In this document: in pieces, positions 44,783-54,572 of the stretch
Layout: every line of letters starts with the position of its first letter
How positions within the stretch are numbered: the stretch's first letter is position 1
Made by a program: the position numbers and the translations under genes
Origin: Segatella albensis DSM 11370 = JCM 12258
GTDB lineage: Bacteria; Bacteroidota; Bacteroidia; Bacteroidales; Bacteroidaceae
Assembly: GCF_000426565.1 (NCBI RefSeq)
Contig: NZ_KE384540.1
Location: 62,001 to 126,000 of the forward strand
Direction of reading: 5' to 3'
Length of the DNA: 64,000 nucleotides
Notes under the pieces: model-generated
What the model was told of the DNA's origin: nothing
The model's input: the letters and a program-made list of their open reading frames with translations, nothing else
Databases searched by the model: none

Positions 44783-46288
44783 ATGAGTATATTAACATTA
44801 TTCGTAATAATTCCGCTCCTGATGCTGTTAGGTCTATGGTTCGCAAAGAACGATAATCAGGTACGCGGCGTAATGGTAGTAGGAGCCAGTGCCATCCTCG
44901 GTCTGGCTATCTGGCTTACCGTTGCTTTTGTTCAGATGCGTAATGCAGGCAATACCGATTTGATGCTGTTCACTTACAGCGTGCCTTGGTTTGCTCCACT
45001 CAACATCTGTTATAGTGTTGGTGTCGATGGCATTTCTGTGGTAATGATTCTGCTTTCTGCTGTTATCGTTTTCACAGGAACCTTCGCCAGTTGGCAGTTG
45101 GAACCGATGAAGAAAGAATATTTCCTTTGGTTCGTACTTTTGAGTATTGGTGTATTTGGATTCTTCATTTCCACCGATATGTTCACTATGTTCATGTTCT
45201 ACGAGGTAGCCTTGATTCCAATGTATTTGTTGATTGGTGTATGGGGTACTGGTGCTAAGGAATATTCAGCAATGAAACTTACCTTGATGTTGATGGGTGG
45301 TTCTGCCCTTCTGATCATCGGTATTCTTGCCATCTATTATTTCAGTGGTGCAACCACAATGGAAGTAAACGAGATTGCAGCATTGCACAATATCCCTGTT
45401 CATATCCAGAAGATCTTCTTCCCATTCATCTTCATTGGTTTCGGCGTTCTTGGAGCTTTGTTCCCATTCCATACATGGTCTCCTGACGGTCATGCCTCAG
45501 CCCCTACAGCAGTATCAATGTTGCATGCCGGTGTATTGATGAAACTTGGAGGTTACGGTTGTTTCCGCATTGCCATGTATCTATTGCCAGATGCAGCTCA
45601 GCAGTTGTCATGGGTCTTCCTGATTCTTACAACCTGCTCTGTAGTATATGGTGCGCTCTCAGCATGTGTACAGACCGACTTGAAGTACATCAATGCCTAT
45701 TCATCAGTATCTCACTGTGGTATGGTACTTTTTGCACTTCTCATGCTTACACGTACCGCCATTACAGGAGCTGTTCTTCAGATGCTTTCTCATGGTTTGA
45801 TGACAGCATTGTTCTTCGCATGTATCGGTATGATTTATCACCGTGCCGGCACTCGTGATGTTCGTTATCTTGGTGGTTTGATGAAGATCATTCCATTCCT
45901 CTCAGTATCTTATGTTGTTGCGGGTTTGGCTAACCTCGGTTTGCCAGGTTTCTCGGGATTCGTAGCTGAGATGACCATCTTCGTAGGATCATTCGAGAAT
46001 GGAGACACTTTCCATCGCGTCTGCACGATTATAGCATGTACATCAATTGTAGTAACAGCTGTTTATATCCTTCGTGTTGTAGGTAAGATCCTCTATCAGA
46101 AGGTTCCTAATCCAGAGTTCTACAAACTTCATGATGCTACATGGGATGAGCGATTGGCTATTGGTGGTCTGATTTTCTGTGTAGCAGGTCTGGGTATGTT
46201 CCCACTCTTCTTCCAGAACATCATTTCAGAAGCCGTAGCTCCATTGATTGGACATATTTTGAATGCAGCCCCAATAGCTGCTCTGTAA
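44783..46288 (+). CDS. nuoM: Complex I proton-pumping subunit M
   Basis: This 501-residue antiporter-like subunit has about fourteen helices. Signatures are MFMFYEVALIPMYLLIGVWG, PFHTWSPDGHASAPTAVSML, KYINAYSSVSHCGMVLFALL and GLPGFSGFVAEM. It lies between nuoL (18-base gap) and nuoN (24-base gap). Confidence 0.95.
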   Translation: MSILTLFVIIPLLMLLGLWFAKNDNQVRGVMVVGASAILGLAIWLTVAFVQMRNAGNTDLMLFTYSVPWFAPLNICYSVGVDGISVVMILLSAVIVFTGTFASWQLEPMKKEYFLWFVLLSIGVFGFFISTDMFTMFMFYEVALIPMYLLIGVWGTGAKEYSAMKLTLMLMGGSALLIIGILAIYYFSGATTMEVNEIAALHNIPVHIQKIFFPFIFIGFGVLGALFPFHTWSPDGHASAPTAVSMLHAGVLMKLGGYGCFRIAMYLLPDAAQQLSWVFLILTTCSVVYGALSACVQTDLKYINAYSSVSHCGMVLFALLMLTRTAITGAVLQMLSHGLMTALFFACIGMIYHRAGTRDVRYLGGLMKIIPFLSVSYVVAGLANLGLPGFSGFVAEMTIFVGSFENGDTFHRVCTIIACTSIVVTAVYILRVVGKILYQKVPNPEFYKLHDATWDERLAIGGLIFCVAGLGMFPLFFQNIISEAVAPLIGHILNAAPIAAL

Positions 46289-46312
46289 TGAAACATTTAA
46301 GAATATAAGAAA

Positions 46313-47776
46313 ATGAATATAGATTATAGTCAGTTTTTAAATATGATACCAGAGGTGACCCTTACAGCCCTCTTGGTTATCGTCTTCATTGCAGACTTCT
46401 GTACAGCTCGTAAGCCAGGTGATGAGCCACGTAAATGGTTCAACCCATTGGTCTGCATCCTGATGACCGCTCATCTGTTGTTCAACATGAGTACAACAGA
46501 GACAGCCACCGCCTTTAGCGGTATGTATTATACCAATGCTACAGTAGGTGTCATCAAGACCATTCTTGCTTTCGGAACATTAATTGTTCTTATTCAGAGT
46601 CGAGAGTGGATGAATCGTCTAGACACCACCTTCAAGGAAGGCGAGTTCTATATGCTAGTAGTTTCTACTTTGTTAGGTATGAATATGATGGTAAGTGCTA
46701 ACCACTTCCTATTGTTCTTCCTTGGTCTTGAAATGGCATCAGTGCCAATGGCATGTCTTGTAGGTCTTGACAAGTACCGCCATCAGAGTGCCGAAGCAGC
46801 AGCTAAGTTTATTCTTACCGCCACATTCTCAAGTGGTGTAATGCTTTTCGGTATCAGTTTCATCTATGGTGCTACAGGTACATTATATTTCGACGATATC
46901 GTATCTAAGATTTCAGCCACACCGATGATCATCATGGGTATGGTATTCTTCTTCAGTGGATTAGGTTTCAAGATTTCCCTTGTACCATTCCATTTCTGGA
47001 CAGCCGATACTTATCAGGGTGCTCCGACCACCGTTACAGGTTATCTGAGTGTCGTATCTAAGGGTGCAGCAGCATTTGCTCTTGCAGCCATCCTGATGAA
47101 AGTTTTCGCACCAGTCGTTATGTATTGGCAGAATCTACTCTTCATCGTTGTTGTATTGTCTATTACCGTAGCCAACCTGTTTGCCATCCGTCAGAGCGAT
47201 TTGAAGCGCTTCATGGCATTCAGTTCTATTTCACAGGCCGGTTATATCGTATTGTCAATTGTAGGCAACAACAGCATGAGTGTTACCGCGTTGAGCTTCT
47301 ACGTATTGATCTATGTAGTAGCCAATATGGCAGTATTCACCGTGATTAGCAGTATCGAAGAGCACAACAATGGTGTTGTCGATATGGAAAGTTATAACGG
47401 ACTGTATACAACTAATCCTAAGTTGGCATTCCTGATGACTCTTGCATTGTTCTCACTGGGTGGTATTCCACCATTTGCCGGAATGTTCAGTAAGTTCTTT
47501 GTATTCATGGCAGCAGTTAAAGGAATGAGCGTTGATACACAGATTGGAGCAATGGCTTACGGTGTTGTATTCATTGCATTGATAAATACGGTTATCTCAC
47601 TTTATTACTATCTGTTGATAGTTAAAGCTATGTATATCAAGCACAACGACAAACCATTGCCTACATTCACCAGTGCAGTAAGCACCAAGTTGGCGTTAGC
47701 CATTTGTACATTAGGTGTTGTAGCATTCGGTCTTTGCAGTTTCGTTTACGGTTGGATTAACGCAGCTGCAGCCTAA
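46313..47776 (+). CDS. nuoN: Complex I proton-pumping subunit N
   Basis: This 487-residue antiporter-like subunit has about fourteen helices. It contains [58 protein letters not shown] and the [13 protein letters not shown] loop. It is the last gene of the operon and is followed by a strong terminator, so no nuoE, F or G follows here. Confidence 0.95.
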   Translation: MNIDYSQFLNMIPEVTLTALLVIVFIADFCTARKPGDEPRKWFNPLVCILMTAHLLFNMSTTETATAFSGMYYTNATVGVIKTILAFGTLIVLIQSREWMNRLDTTFKEGEFYMLVVSTLLGMNMMVSANHFLLFFLGLEMASVPMACLVGLDKYRHQSAEAAAKFILTATFSSGVMLFGISFIYGATGTLYFDDIVSKISATPMIIMGMVFFFSGLGFKISLVPFHFWTADTYQGAPTTVTGYLSVVSKGAAAFALAAILMKVFAPVVMYWQNLLFIVVVLSITVANLFAIRQSDLKRFMAFSSISQAGYIVLSIVGNNSMSVTALSFYVLIYVVANMAVFTVISSIEEHNNGVVDMESYNGLYTTNPKLAFLMTLALFSLGGIPPFAGMFSKFFVFMAAVKGMSVDTQIGAMAYGVVFIALINTVISLYYYLLIVKAMYIKHNDKPLPTFTSAVSTKLALAICTLGVVAFGLCSFVYGWINAAAA

Positions 47777-47803
47777 TCTTTAGGATAAGATATCTTAAAA
47801 TAA

Positions 47804-47845
47804 AAGGGTATATAGTATAAAAAGCTATATACCCTTATTTTTTTA
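47804..47845 (+). terminator. Intrinsic terminator of the nuo operon
   Basis: AAGGGTATATAG (47804-47815) and CTATATACCCTT (47825-47836) form a perfect 12-bp stem followed by ATTTTTTT. It may also help end the convergent rubrerythrin transcript. Confidence 0.9.
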
Positions 47846-47884
47846 TATTAAGTAAATACTTGTATTACGATTCAGATAGAACTA

Positions 47885-48427
47885 TTAATAGTTCTCAGCT
47901 TTAATTTCAAAATAGCTCTTAGGGTGATTACAAGTAGGACAAACCTCCGGAGCAACTTTTCCGATAACGATATGACCACAGTTACGGCATATCCATATTC
48001 TGTCATCATCGCGTGAGAAAACGATCCCCTTCTCAATATTATCCAATAACTTCTTATACCTCTCCTCATGATGCTTCTCTATGGCAGCAACCAGTCGGAA
48101 TCTATCAGCAATCTCAGTAAATCCCTCCTCTTCAGCCTCCTCAGCCATTCGGGCATACATATCAGTCCATTCGTAGTTTTCGCCCATAGCAGCATCTTTC
48201 AGATTACTGATGGTATCTTTCACAGCACCCCCTTCGAGATATTTAAACCACAGTTTAGCATGCTCCTTTTCATTGGCAGCCGTTTCCTCAAAGATTGCAG
48301 CGATTTGCTCATAGCCATCCTTCTTCGCCTTACTGGCAAAGTAAGTATACTTGTTGCGAGCCATACTTTCACCGGCAAAAGCCTCTTGTAGATTCTTTTC
48401 TGTTTTTGTACCTTTTAAGTCTTTCAT
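47885..48427 (-). CDS. rbr: Rubrerythrin
   Basis: This 180-residue protein is a cytoplasmic peroxidase that protects anaerobes from oxygen. An N-terminal ferritin-like di-iron domain ([54 protein letters not shown]) is followed by a C-terminal rubredoxin-like domain with two Cys pairs (CRNCG and CPTCNHP). The order and length are those of classical rubrerythrin. It has its own well-formed promoter. Confidence 0.95.
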   Translation of the reverse strand: MKDLKGTKTEKNLQEAFAGESMARNKYTYFASKAKKDGYEQIAAIFEETAANEKEHAKLWFKYLEGGAVKDTISNLKDAAMGENYEWTDMYARMAEEAEEEGFTEIADRFRLVAAIEKHHEERYKKLLDNIEKGIVFSRDDDRIWICRNCGHIVIGKVAPEVCPTCNHPKSYFEIKAENY

Positions 48428-48508
48428 ATCTTTTGTTTTTTAGGATGAATAAATAAATGATGTTATCACACGATGCAACAAAACCCATATCGGTTAAGTC
48501 TTAGGCTA

Positions 48509-48539
48509 CAAATATACTATTTAGTTTGAAAGAAACAAA
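48509..48539 (-). promoter_or_regulatory. Promoter of rbr
   Basis: Minus-strand TATATTTG (48509-48516) with TTTG (48536-48539) 19 bases upstream. The leader of about 75 bases could hold control elements, but no clear fold was seen. Confidence 0.72.
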
Positions 48540-48663
48540 TAATAAGTTATTAATTATGAGTAAATTATCGAATTATTTTCTAGAGCACCAATCCATCCGA
48601 CCTCAATGATATTAAAGTGAATACTTTTGAAACATAAAAAAAGAAAAACTCAGAAATTATTGT

Positions 48664-48671
48664 TAACTTTG
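48664..48671 (+). promoter_or_regulatory. -7 box for the secreted hydrolase gene
   Basis: TAACTTTG, about 50 bases before ATG 48721. No good -33 element at the expected distance. Confidence 0.5.
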
Positions 48672-48720
48672 TTGCCGAAAACATCAACCGACAAGATATT
48701 AATCTAATAACCCAATAAAA

Positions 48721-49653
48721 ATGAAGAAACTGATATTATCATTTATGCTGTTGGCGATGACCATTGCCGACTATGCCCAGGCACCGGGAACTATGCCTTT
48801 TGCTATGCCCCAGACCAATCCAGATTTTAAAGATGTAAATTATGCTGGTGATACGCTCGAAGCACATTGCCTTGACATATACCTACCTAAAGAAGGTAAG
48901 GCTCCATATAAAGTAATTGTTGCTATCTATGGTAGTGCATGGTTTGCCAACAATATGAAACCCTTTGCTTATATGAGTTTGGGTAAAGCACTTACCGATG
49001 CAGGCTATGCCGTGGTAAGTATCAACCACCGTTCCAGTGCCGACGCAAAATATCCGGCACAAATCAATGACGTTAAAGCTGCTATCCGCTTCATCCGTGC
49101 TCATGCTAAAGCGTACCAGTTAGATACATCTTTCATCGGTATCACAGGATTCTCTTCAGGTGGTCATCTGTCTTCTATGGCCGGTGTTACCAACAATCTA
49201 CCGAAAAAAGACATTCATGGTGTGTCTATAGATATTGAAGGTAAAGTAGGCGACTGTCTAAACGAGAGCAGTAGGGTAGATGCCGTCGTTGATTGGTTTG
49301 GACCGGTAGATATGGCCCACATGAATAAATGTACCACTACCAACGACGATAAATCTCCGGAGGCAGCACTGATAGGAGGCGATCCACGCAAGATGAGCGA
49401 GATGGTATCTCTTATCAGTCCTATTGATTATGTGGCTGAAGCACCGGATTGTCCACGCTTCCTCGTCATCCATGGCGATTCAGACACCGTAGTACCTCAT
49501 TGTCAGAGCGAGAATTTTGCGGCAGTCTTAAAGAAAGCAGGGAAGTTAGTAGATTTCATTACAGTTCCAAAAGGTCAGCATGGTCCAATAACCTTTAATG
49601 AGAACACCTTAAAGAAAATGGTAGAATTCTTTAAGGCTGAGGAGAAAAAGTAA
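48721..49653 (+). CDS. Secreted alpha/beta hydrolase (esterase-like)
   Basis: This 310-residue protein has a signal peptide (MKKLILSFMLLAMTIADYAQ). A catalytic triad of the alpha/beta hydrolase type is readable: Ser in ITGFSSGGHLSSMAG (about residue 146), Asp in VIHGDSDTVVP and His in GQHGPITF. The oxyanion region reads VAIYGSAWF instead of the common HGGG. Secreted relatives in Bacteroidota include carbohydrate esterases, but the substrate is unknown. It is monocistronic and divergent from rbr. Confidence 0.85.
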   Translation: MKKLILSFMLLAMTIADYAQAPGTMPFAMPQTNPDFKDVNYAGDTLEAHCLDIYLPKEGKAPYKVIVAIYGSAWFANNMKPFAYMSLGKALTDAGYAVVSINHRSSADAKYPAQINDVKAAIRFIRAHAKAYQLDTSFIGITGFSSGGHLSSMAGVTNNLPKKDIHGVSIDIEGKVGDCLNESSRVDAVVDWFGPVDMAHMNKCTTTNDDKSPEAALIGGDPRKMSEMVSLISPIDYVAEAPDCPRFLVIHGDSDTVVPHCQSENFAAVLKKAGKLVDFITVPKGQHGPITFNENTLKKMVEFFKAEEKK

Positions 49654-49697
49654 TCTCCCCAGTCCTAAATGACGTCTTTAAGAAAAGGTTTTGATGA

Positions 49698-50867
49698 TTA
49701 TAAACTGTCAAGGTTGACCGGTATTTGACGTGCCGTCACTTTGACAGTTTTTCTTTCCCATTTTTTAGCTTTAGCTTCAGAAGTCGGTGATAGCTTTCCC
49801 GTGAGATATTGTTCCATGATGAGCGAAGCCATAGGAGCACTTAAGTCAGCACCGAAGCCACCGTTTTCCACGTATACACTTACGGCAATTTTCGGATCCT
49901 GCATTGGAGCAAATCCGATGAATACAGAGTGATCGTCACCACGATTTTCGGCCGTTCCCGTCTTACCACAAATTTTATAGTGAGGAGTATTGATGCTTGC
50001 AGCCGTTCCGCCTGTTATACAGGCACGCATTCCTTCGATGACGATATCATAAGCCTCCTGAGAAGGACGACTGTACCTCTTCTCTGTATATTTTTCAGCC
50101 AGATGGTGAGTTTTGGTCGCAGCGTGGATATGTGGAGTGATGTACCAGCCACGGTTAGCAATGATAGCCGCTAGATTACAGAGTTGCAGAGGCGTACAAC
50201 GTATCTCGCCCTGTCCCATTCCAACCCACATGATCGTGGTTCCGTTCCATCTACCCTTTGTCGTCTTCTCCAGATAAGCAGCGTCAGGCACTCTTCCGCC
50301 AATTTCCCCCGGGATATCCACTCCCAGAGGATGGCCCAGTCCCATACTATACATATAAGCAGCCCATTTGTTGATGGCATCAATTTTAGTAGGATATTTT
50401 TTACGATCATCCATCATCTTGCTGAAAGCCTTGCAGAAATAAGAGTTGCACGACTGTCCGATGGCCTGAACCAGTTTAAGAGGAGAACGATGCTCGTGAC
50501 ATCCAATGTGTATATTCTTCTGCCAGAACCCCTTATGACAACTAAAGCTCGTATCCCTGCCCAGTTCCCGTTCCGTAATCATAGTGAGAGCCTGCGCTGT
50601 TTTGAATGTAGAGCCAGGAGAATAATCCTTAGAAATCGCACGATTGATGTTATCGACGATACGTTCATGTGAAACCAAGCACAGGATACGTCCCGTCGAA
50701 GGTTCTATGGCGATGATACTTCCTTGCTTATTGTTTAGTAGGCGAGTAGCCAATGATTGTAATTTCTCGTTGATGGTGAGCGGTCCATCCGTAGGCAACT
50801 GCTGTGCCCCCGCATTGATGGCAGACATCATCATCCATGCCACCATCATAGATTTTAATATTCGCAT
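49698..50867 (-). CDS. Exported single-domain penicillin-binding transpeptidase
   Basis: This 389-residue protein has a signal peptide (MVAWMMMSAINAGA, cut near AQQL) followed directly by a PBP transpeptidase domain. The active-site motifs are in order: SPGSTFK (SxxK), SCN within GQSCNSYFC, and KTGT in ICGKTGTAENRGDDHSVF. Class B PBPs normally carry a membrane anchor and an N-terminal dimerisation domain; both are missing, so this is a domain-minimal periplasmic form. It lies 49 bases after uvrA and is probably co-transcribed. It could be a beta-lactam-sensitive accessory transpeptidase. Confidence 0.83.
   Translation of the reverse strand: MRILKSMMVAWMMMSAINAGAQQLPTDGPLTINEKLQSLATRLLNNKQGSIIAIEPSTGRILCLVSHERIVDNINRAISKDYSPGSTFKTAQALTMITERELGRDTSFSCHKGFWQKNIHIGCHEHRSPLKLVQAIGQSCNSYFCKAFSKMMDDRKKYPTKIDAINKWAAYMYSMGLGHPLGVDIPGEIGGRVPDAAYLEKTTKGRWNGTTIMWVGMGQGEIRCTPLQLCNLAAIIANRGWYITPHIHAATKTHHLAEKYTEKRYSRPSQEAYDIVIEGMRACITGGTAASINTPHYKICGKTGTAENRGDDHSVFIGFAPMQDPKIAVSVYVENGGFGADLSAPMASLIMEQYLTGKLSPTSEAKAKKWERKTVKVTARQIPVNLDSL
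49702..49752 (+). terminator. Possible terminator of the secreted hydrolase gene inside the PBP 3' end
   Basis: AAACTGTCAA (49702-49711) and TTGACAGTTT (49741-49750) form a perfect 10-bp stem with a 29-base loop and two more T. It lies inside the last codons of the convergent PBP gene. The long loop lowers confidence. Confidence 0.4.
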
Positions 50868-50916
50868 TTATCCTTTAATTCTAATATCTATTTTCCGATT
50901 ACGTTGTATAGAAAGC

Positions 50917-53745
50917 CTATTTCTCCAATACCTGTTTCAGGAACTTCGGAGTATATCCCTTTGTACTCTTAGCGACCTCTTCCGGAGTACCGGTTGTCAG
51001 AATCGTACCACCGTTTCTGCCACCTTCCGGTCCGACGTCGATGATATAGTCAGCCAGTTTGATGACATCCAGATTATGCTCGATGATAATCACCGTGTTA
51101 CCCCTGTCGACAAGTTTCTGAAGAACATCCATCAGAATTCTGATATCTTCGAAATGCAATCCCGTGGTAGGCTCATCGAGGATATAAAGCGTCTTACCCG
51201 TATCCTTCTTGGCCAATTCCGTAGCCAGTTTCACACGCTGACTCTCACCACCGGATAGCGTCGTAGAACTCTGTCCAAGCTTCAGATATCCCAGTCCCAC
51301 GTCCTGCAAAGCCTTGATCTTCGGCAAAATCTGTGGCACATTCTCGAAGAATTCCACCGCCATGTTCACCGTCATATCGAGAACATCAGCAATACTCTTT
51401 CCCTTGAATCTAACCTCCAGCGTCTCCCTGTTGTACCTCTTGCCATGGCACACCTCACAAGGCACCATCACATCAGGCAAGAAATTCATCTCGATGGTCT
51501 TATATCCATTTCCGCCACAAGCCTCGCATCGTCCACCTTTTACATTAAAAGAGAAACGTCCAGGTTTATATCCGCGAATCTTCGCTTCCGGAAGTCCAAC
51601 GAATAGCGTTCTAATATCACTGAACACCCCTGTATATGTAGCAGGATTACTACGTGGTGTACGTCCAATAGGACTCTGGTCTACATTTACGATCTTGTCG
51701 ATATTGTCAATGCCCTCAATCTTGTCGAATGGCATAGGCTTCTTTACAGCGCGATAGAAATGATGTGAGAGGATAGGTTGCAAAGTCTCGTTGATGAGTG
51801 TAGACTTTCCGGAACCAGACACACCCGTCACCACGATGAGATCACCTAAAGGAAACTCCACGTCTATATTCTTCAGGTTATTGCCCCGACAACCATAGAG
51901 CTTGATACTCTTCCCGTTGCCCTTTCGGCGTTCCGCAGGGATTGTTATCTTCTGTTCACCATTCAGATACTGAGCAGTAATAGTATGTCCCTTCAGCATC
52001 TCCTGAGGTGTACCCTGGAACACCACTTCACCGCCCTTTCTTCCAGCTTTAGGACCAATGTCAACGATCCAGTCAGCGGCACGCATCATATCCTCATCAT
52101 GTTCCACCACGATTACCGTGTTTCCCAAGTCTCTCAACTCCTTCAACGACCTGATGAGTCTTTCGTTATCGCGCTGATGCAATCCGATACTAGGTTCATC
52201 GAGAATATAGAGAACATTCACCAGTTGACTACCAATCTGAGTAGCCAAACGAATGCGCTGACTCTCACCACCAGACAATGTTGCACTCTGACGGTTGAGT
52301 GACAAATAATCAAGTCCCACATCGAGCAAGAAGTTTACTCGCGAAATCAATTCTTTGATTACCTCATGAGCAATCTTTTTCTGCTTTGTTTCCAGATGTT
52401 CTTCAGCGTGTTCCAACCATTCTTTCAAGTCAGCGATGTCGAGGTTAGCCACCTCCGAGATATTCTTATCCCAGATCTTGTAAGCCAGCGATTCCCTTTT
52501 CAGTCGCATACCCTTACATTTCGGGCATTCCACCTGAGCCATGAACTGGTCAGCCCATTTCTTACCCTTAGAACTATCATCACTCTCCATGACATCCTTC
52601 AGATACTTCACGATACCCTCGAACGACATGAAATAATCACTTGACGTATGAACCTTCTCCTTTGGGATTTTGATTCTCTCCAGTGAACCATACAGAATTT
52701 CCTGCATCGCATCCTCCGAAATCTCCTCGACAGGAGTCTTTAGCGTATTATCATATTTGTTGAGGATAGCCTCTATTTGCCAGAAGATCATCTGGTTCTT
52801 ATATTTACCCAATGGCACGATAGCACCATCGTGGATATTCATCTTTTTATCAGGGATAACCTTATTCAAGTCAATCTCATAGATCGTACCCAGTCCCTTA
52901 CAATGTGGGCACGCACCTTCCGGAGAGTTGAAAGAGAACATATTAGGAGCAGGGTCCTTGTAAGCCAGTCCCGTTACAGGGTCCATCAGACGTTTACTAT
53001 AATTTCTGATTTCTCCCGAATCCTTATCGAGGATCATGATCATACCATCCCCCTGGCGCATAGCAGTCTCCACACTTTTGCGCAGACGTTCATCGTCTTG
53101 TTCTCTTACGGCGAGTTTATCGATGACAACCTCAATATTATGATTCTTATAACGATCCACCTTCATTCCCCGCACGATTTCCTGAATCTCACCGTCCACA
53201 CGCATATAGAGATACCCCTTGCGTCGCATACTCTCGAAGAGTTCACGATAATGACCCTTTCGCTGTCGTACCACCGGCGACAAGATAAAGATACGTTTAC
53301 CCTCATAATCATGTAGAATCATATCGATCACCTGCTCCTCGGTATATTTCACCATCTTCTCGCCACTCTCATAGCTATAAGCTGTAGCAGCGCGTGCAAA
53401 AAGCAATCGCAGATAATCATAGATTTCCGTTGTCGTACCTACGGTAGAACGAGGATTCTTATTCGTAGTTTTTTGTTCGATACTGATAACAGGAGAGAGA
53501 CCCGTAATCTTGTCGACATCAGGACGTTCCATGTTGCCCAGAAAGTTTCTGGCATAAGCAGAGAAAGTCTCGATATATCGACGCTGACCTTCAGCAAAGA
53601 TGGTATCAAAAGCCAACGACGATTTACCGGAACCAGAAAGTCCGGTGATAACGGTCAATGAATTTCTGGGAATCTCGACATCCACATTTTTCAGGTTGTG
53701 CACGCGGGCCCCCCACACATTTATCTTTTCATCTTCTTTTTGCAT
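50917..53745 (-). CDS. uvrA: Excinuclease ABC subunit A
   Basis: UvrA is the damage-recognition ATPase of nucleotide excision repair. The 942-residue protein has two ABC modules. Walker A motifs are [20 protein letters not shown] and [15 protein letters not shown]. Signatures include [19 protein letters not shown] and [18 protein letters not shown]. The C-terminal zinc finger has [11 protein letters not shown] with [10 protein letters not shown]. The length is normal. It lies between a T9SS-type secreted protein gene (24-base gap) and the PBP gene. Confidence 0.97.
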   Translation of the reverse strand: MQKEDEKINVWGARVHNLKNVDVEIPRNSLTVITGLSGSGKSSLAFDTIFAEGQRRYIETFSAYARNFLGNMERPDVDKITGLSPVISIEQKTTNKNPRSTVGTTTEIYDYLRLLFARAATAYSYESGEKMVKYTEEQVIDMILHDYEGKRIFILSPVVRQRKGHYRELFESMRRKGYLYMRVDGEIQEIVRGMKVDRYKNHNIEVVIDKLAVREQDDERLRKSVETAMRQGDGMIMILDKDSGEIRNYSKRLMDPVTGLAYKDPAPNMFSFNSPEGACPHCKGLGTIYEIDLNKVIPDKKMNIHDGAIVPLGKYKNQMIFWQIEAILNKYDNTLKTPVEEISEDAMQEILYGSLERIKIPKEKVHTSSDYFMSFEGIVKYLKDVMESDDSSKGKKWADQFMAQVECPKCKGMRLKRESLAYKIWDKNISEVANLDIADLKEWLEHAEEHLETKQKKIAHEVIKELISRVNFLLDVGLDYLSLNRQSATLSGGESQRIRLATQIGSQLVNVLYILDEPSIGLHQRDNERLIRSLKELRDLGNTVIVVEHDEDMMRAADWIVDIGPKAGRKGGEVVFQGTPQEMLKGHTITAQYLNGEQKITIPAERRKGNGKSIKLYGCRGNNLKNIDVEFPLGDLIVVTGVSGSGKSTLINETLQPILSHHFYRAVKKPMPFDKIEGIDNIDKIVNVDQSPIGRTPRSNPATYTGVFSDIRTLFVGLPEAKIRGYKPGRFSFNVKGGRCEACGGNGYKTIEMNFLPDVMVPCEVCHGKRYNRETLEVRFKGKSIADVLDMTVNMAVEFFENVPQILPKIKALQDVGLGYLKLGQSSTTLSGGESQRVKLATELAKKDTGKTLYILDEPTTGLHFEDIRILMDVLQKLVDRGNTVIIIEHNLDVIKLADYIIDVGPEGGRNGGTILTTGTPEEVAKSTKGYTPKFLKQVLEK

Positions 53746-53769
53746 CTCTTCAAACTAATATCCTATTAT

Positions 53770-54471
53770 TTAATAACCCGACTGTCCGGTTGTGTCGGTA
53801 TAACCTCTTAATATATTCACATCTCGGCGAATATTGAATTTTCTGCCGTCGGCACCTCGTGCTCTCACCAGTACAAAATACACACCGTCGGCAACCTGTT
53901 TACCATGGAAAGTACCATCCCATCCACCGGCAGGATCATGCCATTCATATATCTTCTGTCCCCATCGGTTGAAAATCGTAGCATGAAATTCCACAATACT
54001 CTGATATCCCGGTTTGGCTCTATATATATCGTTGATATGATCTCCGTTAGGTGAGAAAGCATTCGGCATCACCAGTTTACTCTCATAGATAGACACTACA
54101 AAAGGCACATCACATTCATATTCCAGTTCACCCTGTGCCGTATTGAAAGTAGCCTGAAAGGAAATCGTGAAACATCCAGTCTCCCGAAAAGTATAATCCA
54201 TATCCTCGTCAAAGCGCGAAACGATGGCCGTAGAGTCACCTTTCCGGTAGATATTCCATCTACAGGTGACGACATTCCCATTAGGATTCTCCACACCCCC
54301 CTTGAAGTGTCCGATAACAGGCGCAGAAGCCTCCAGTGGATTAGCTGAGGTGATACCCGAAGTATCGGGAATCTCATATTCCACCGTAGGGTTGATGCCT
54401 TGTGCCGAAGCACCAATTGTCTGTGTGACGACAAGAATCAGGCATGTAAGATACTTAAAAAATCTTTTCAT
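53770..54471 (-). CDS. Small secreted protein with gliding-motility/T9SS type B sorting domain
   Basis: This protein of about 233 residues has a signal peptide (MKRFFKYLTCLILVVTQTIG, then ASAQ), a PKD-like beta region (about 35-130), and a C-terminal domain of the CHU_C/type B T9SS sorting kind. The latter reads VMPNAFSPNGDHINDIYR, HATIFNRWGQKIYEW, GGWDGTFHGKQVADGVYFVL. Such domains direct export through the type IX secretion system. ATG 54477 two codons upstream is an equal alternative start. It is first of a unit with uvrA and the PBP gene. Confidence 0.82.
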   Translation of the reverse strand: MKRFFKYLTCLILVVTQTIGASAQGINPTVEYEIPDTSGITSANPLEASAPVIGHFKGGVENPNGNVVTCRWNIYRKGDSTAIVSRFDEDMDYTFRETGCFTISFQATFNTAQGELEYECDVPFVVSIYESKLVMPNAFSPNGDHINDIYRAKPGYQSIVEFHATIFNRWGQKIYEWHDPAGGWDGTFHGKQVADGVYFVLVRARGADGRKFNIRRDVNILRGYTDTTGQSGY

Positions 54472-54486
54472 GTACATTTAATTATG

Positions 54487-54494
54487 CAAAGTTA
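54487..54494 (-). promoter_or_regulatory. -7 box for the T9SS-protein/uvrA/PBP unit
   Basis: Minus-strand TAACTTTG, ten to sixteen bases before the candidate start codons. No strong -33 element. Confidence 0.5.
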
Positions 54495-54537
54495 CTAAAA
54501 AGATGAAACATCTGTGATGTTAGATGATATTTTTTTG

Positions 54538-54545
54538 TATTTTTG
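54538..54545 (+). promoter_or_regulatory. -7 box for the periplasmic-binding-fold gene
   Basis: TATTTTTG, followed by in-frame ATGs at 54555 and 54573. It is divergent from the box at 54487-54494. Confidence 0.55.
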
Positions 54546-54572
54546 CACTTGAAAATGATTTTTACCGTGAAT

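Noticed and set aside
49698..50867. Reading the PBP as a class D beta-lactamase
   Set aside because: The SPGSTFK, GQSC-N and KTGT spacing and the long domain fit a PBP transpeptidase better; the size exceeds class D enzymes.
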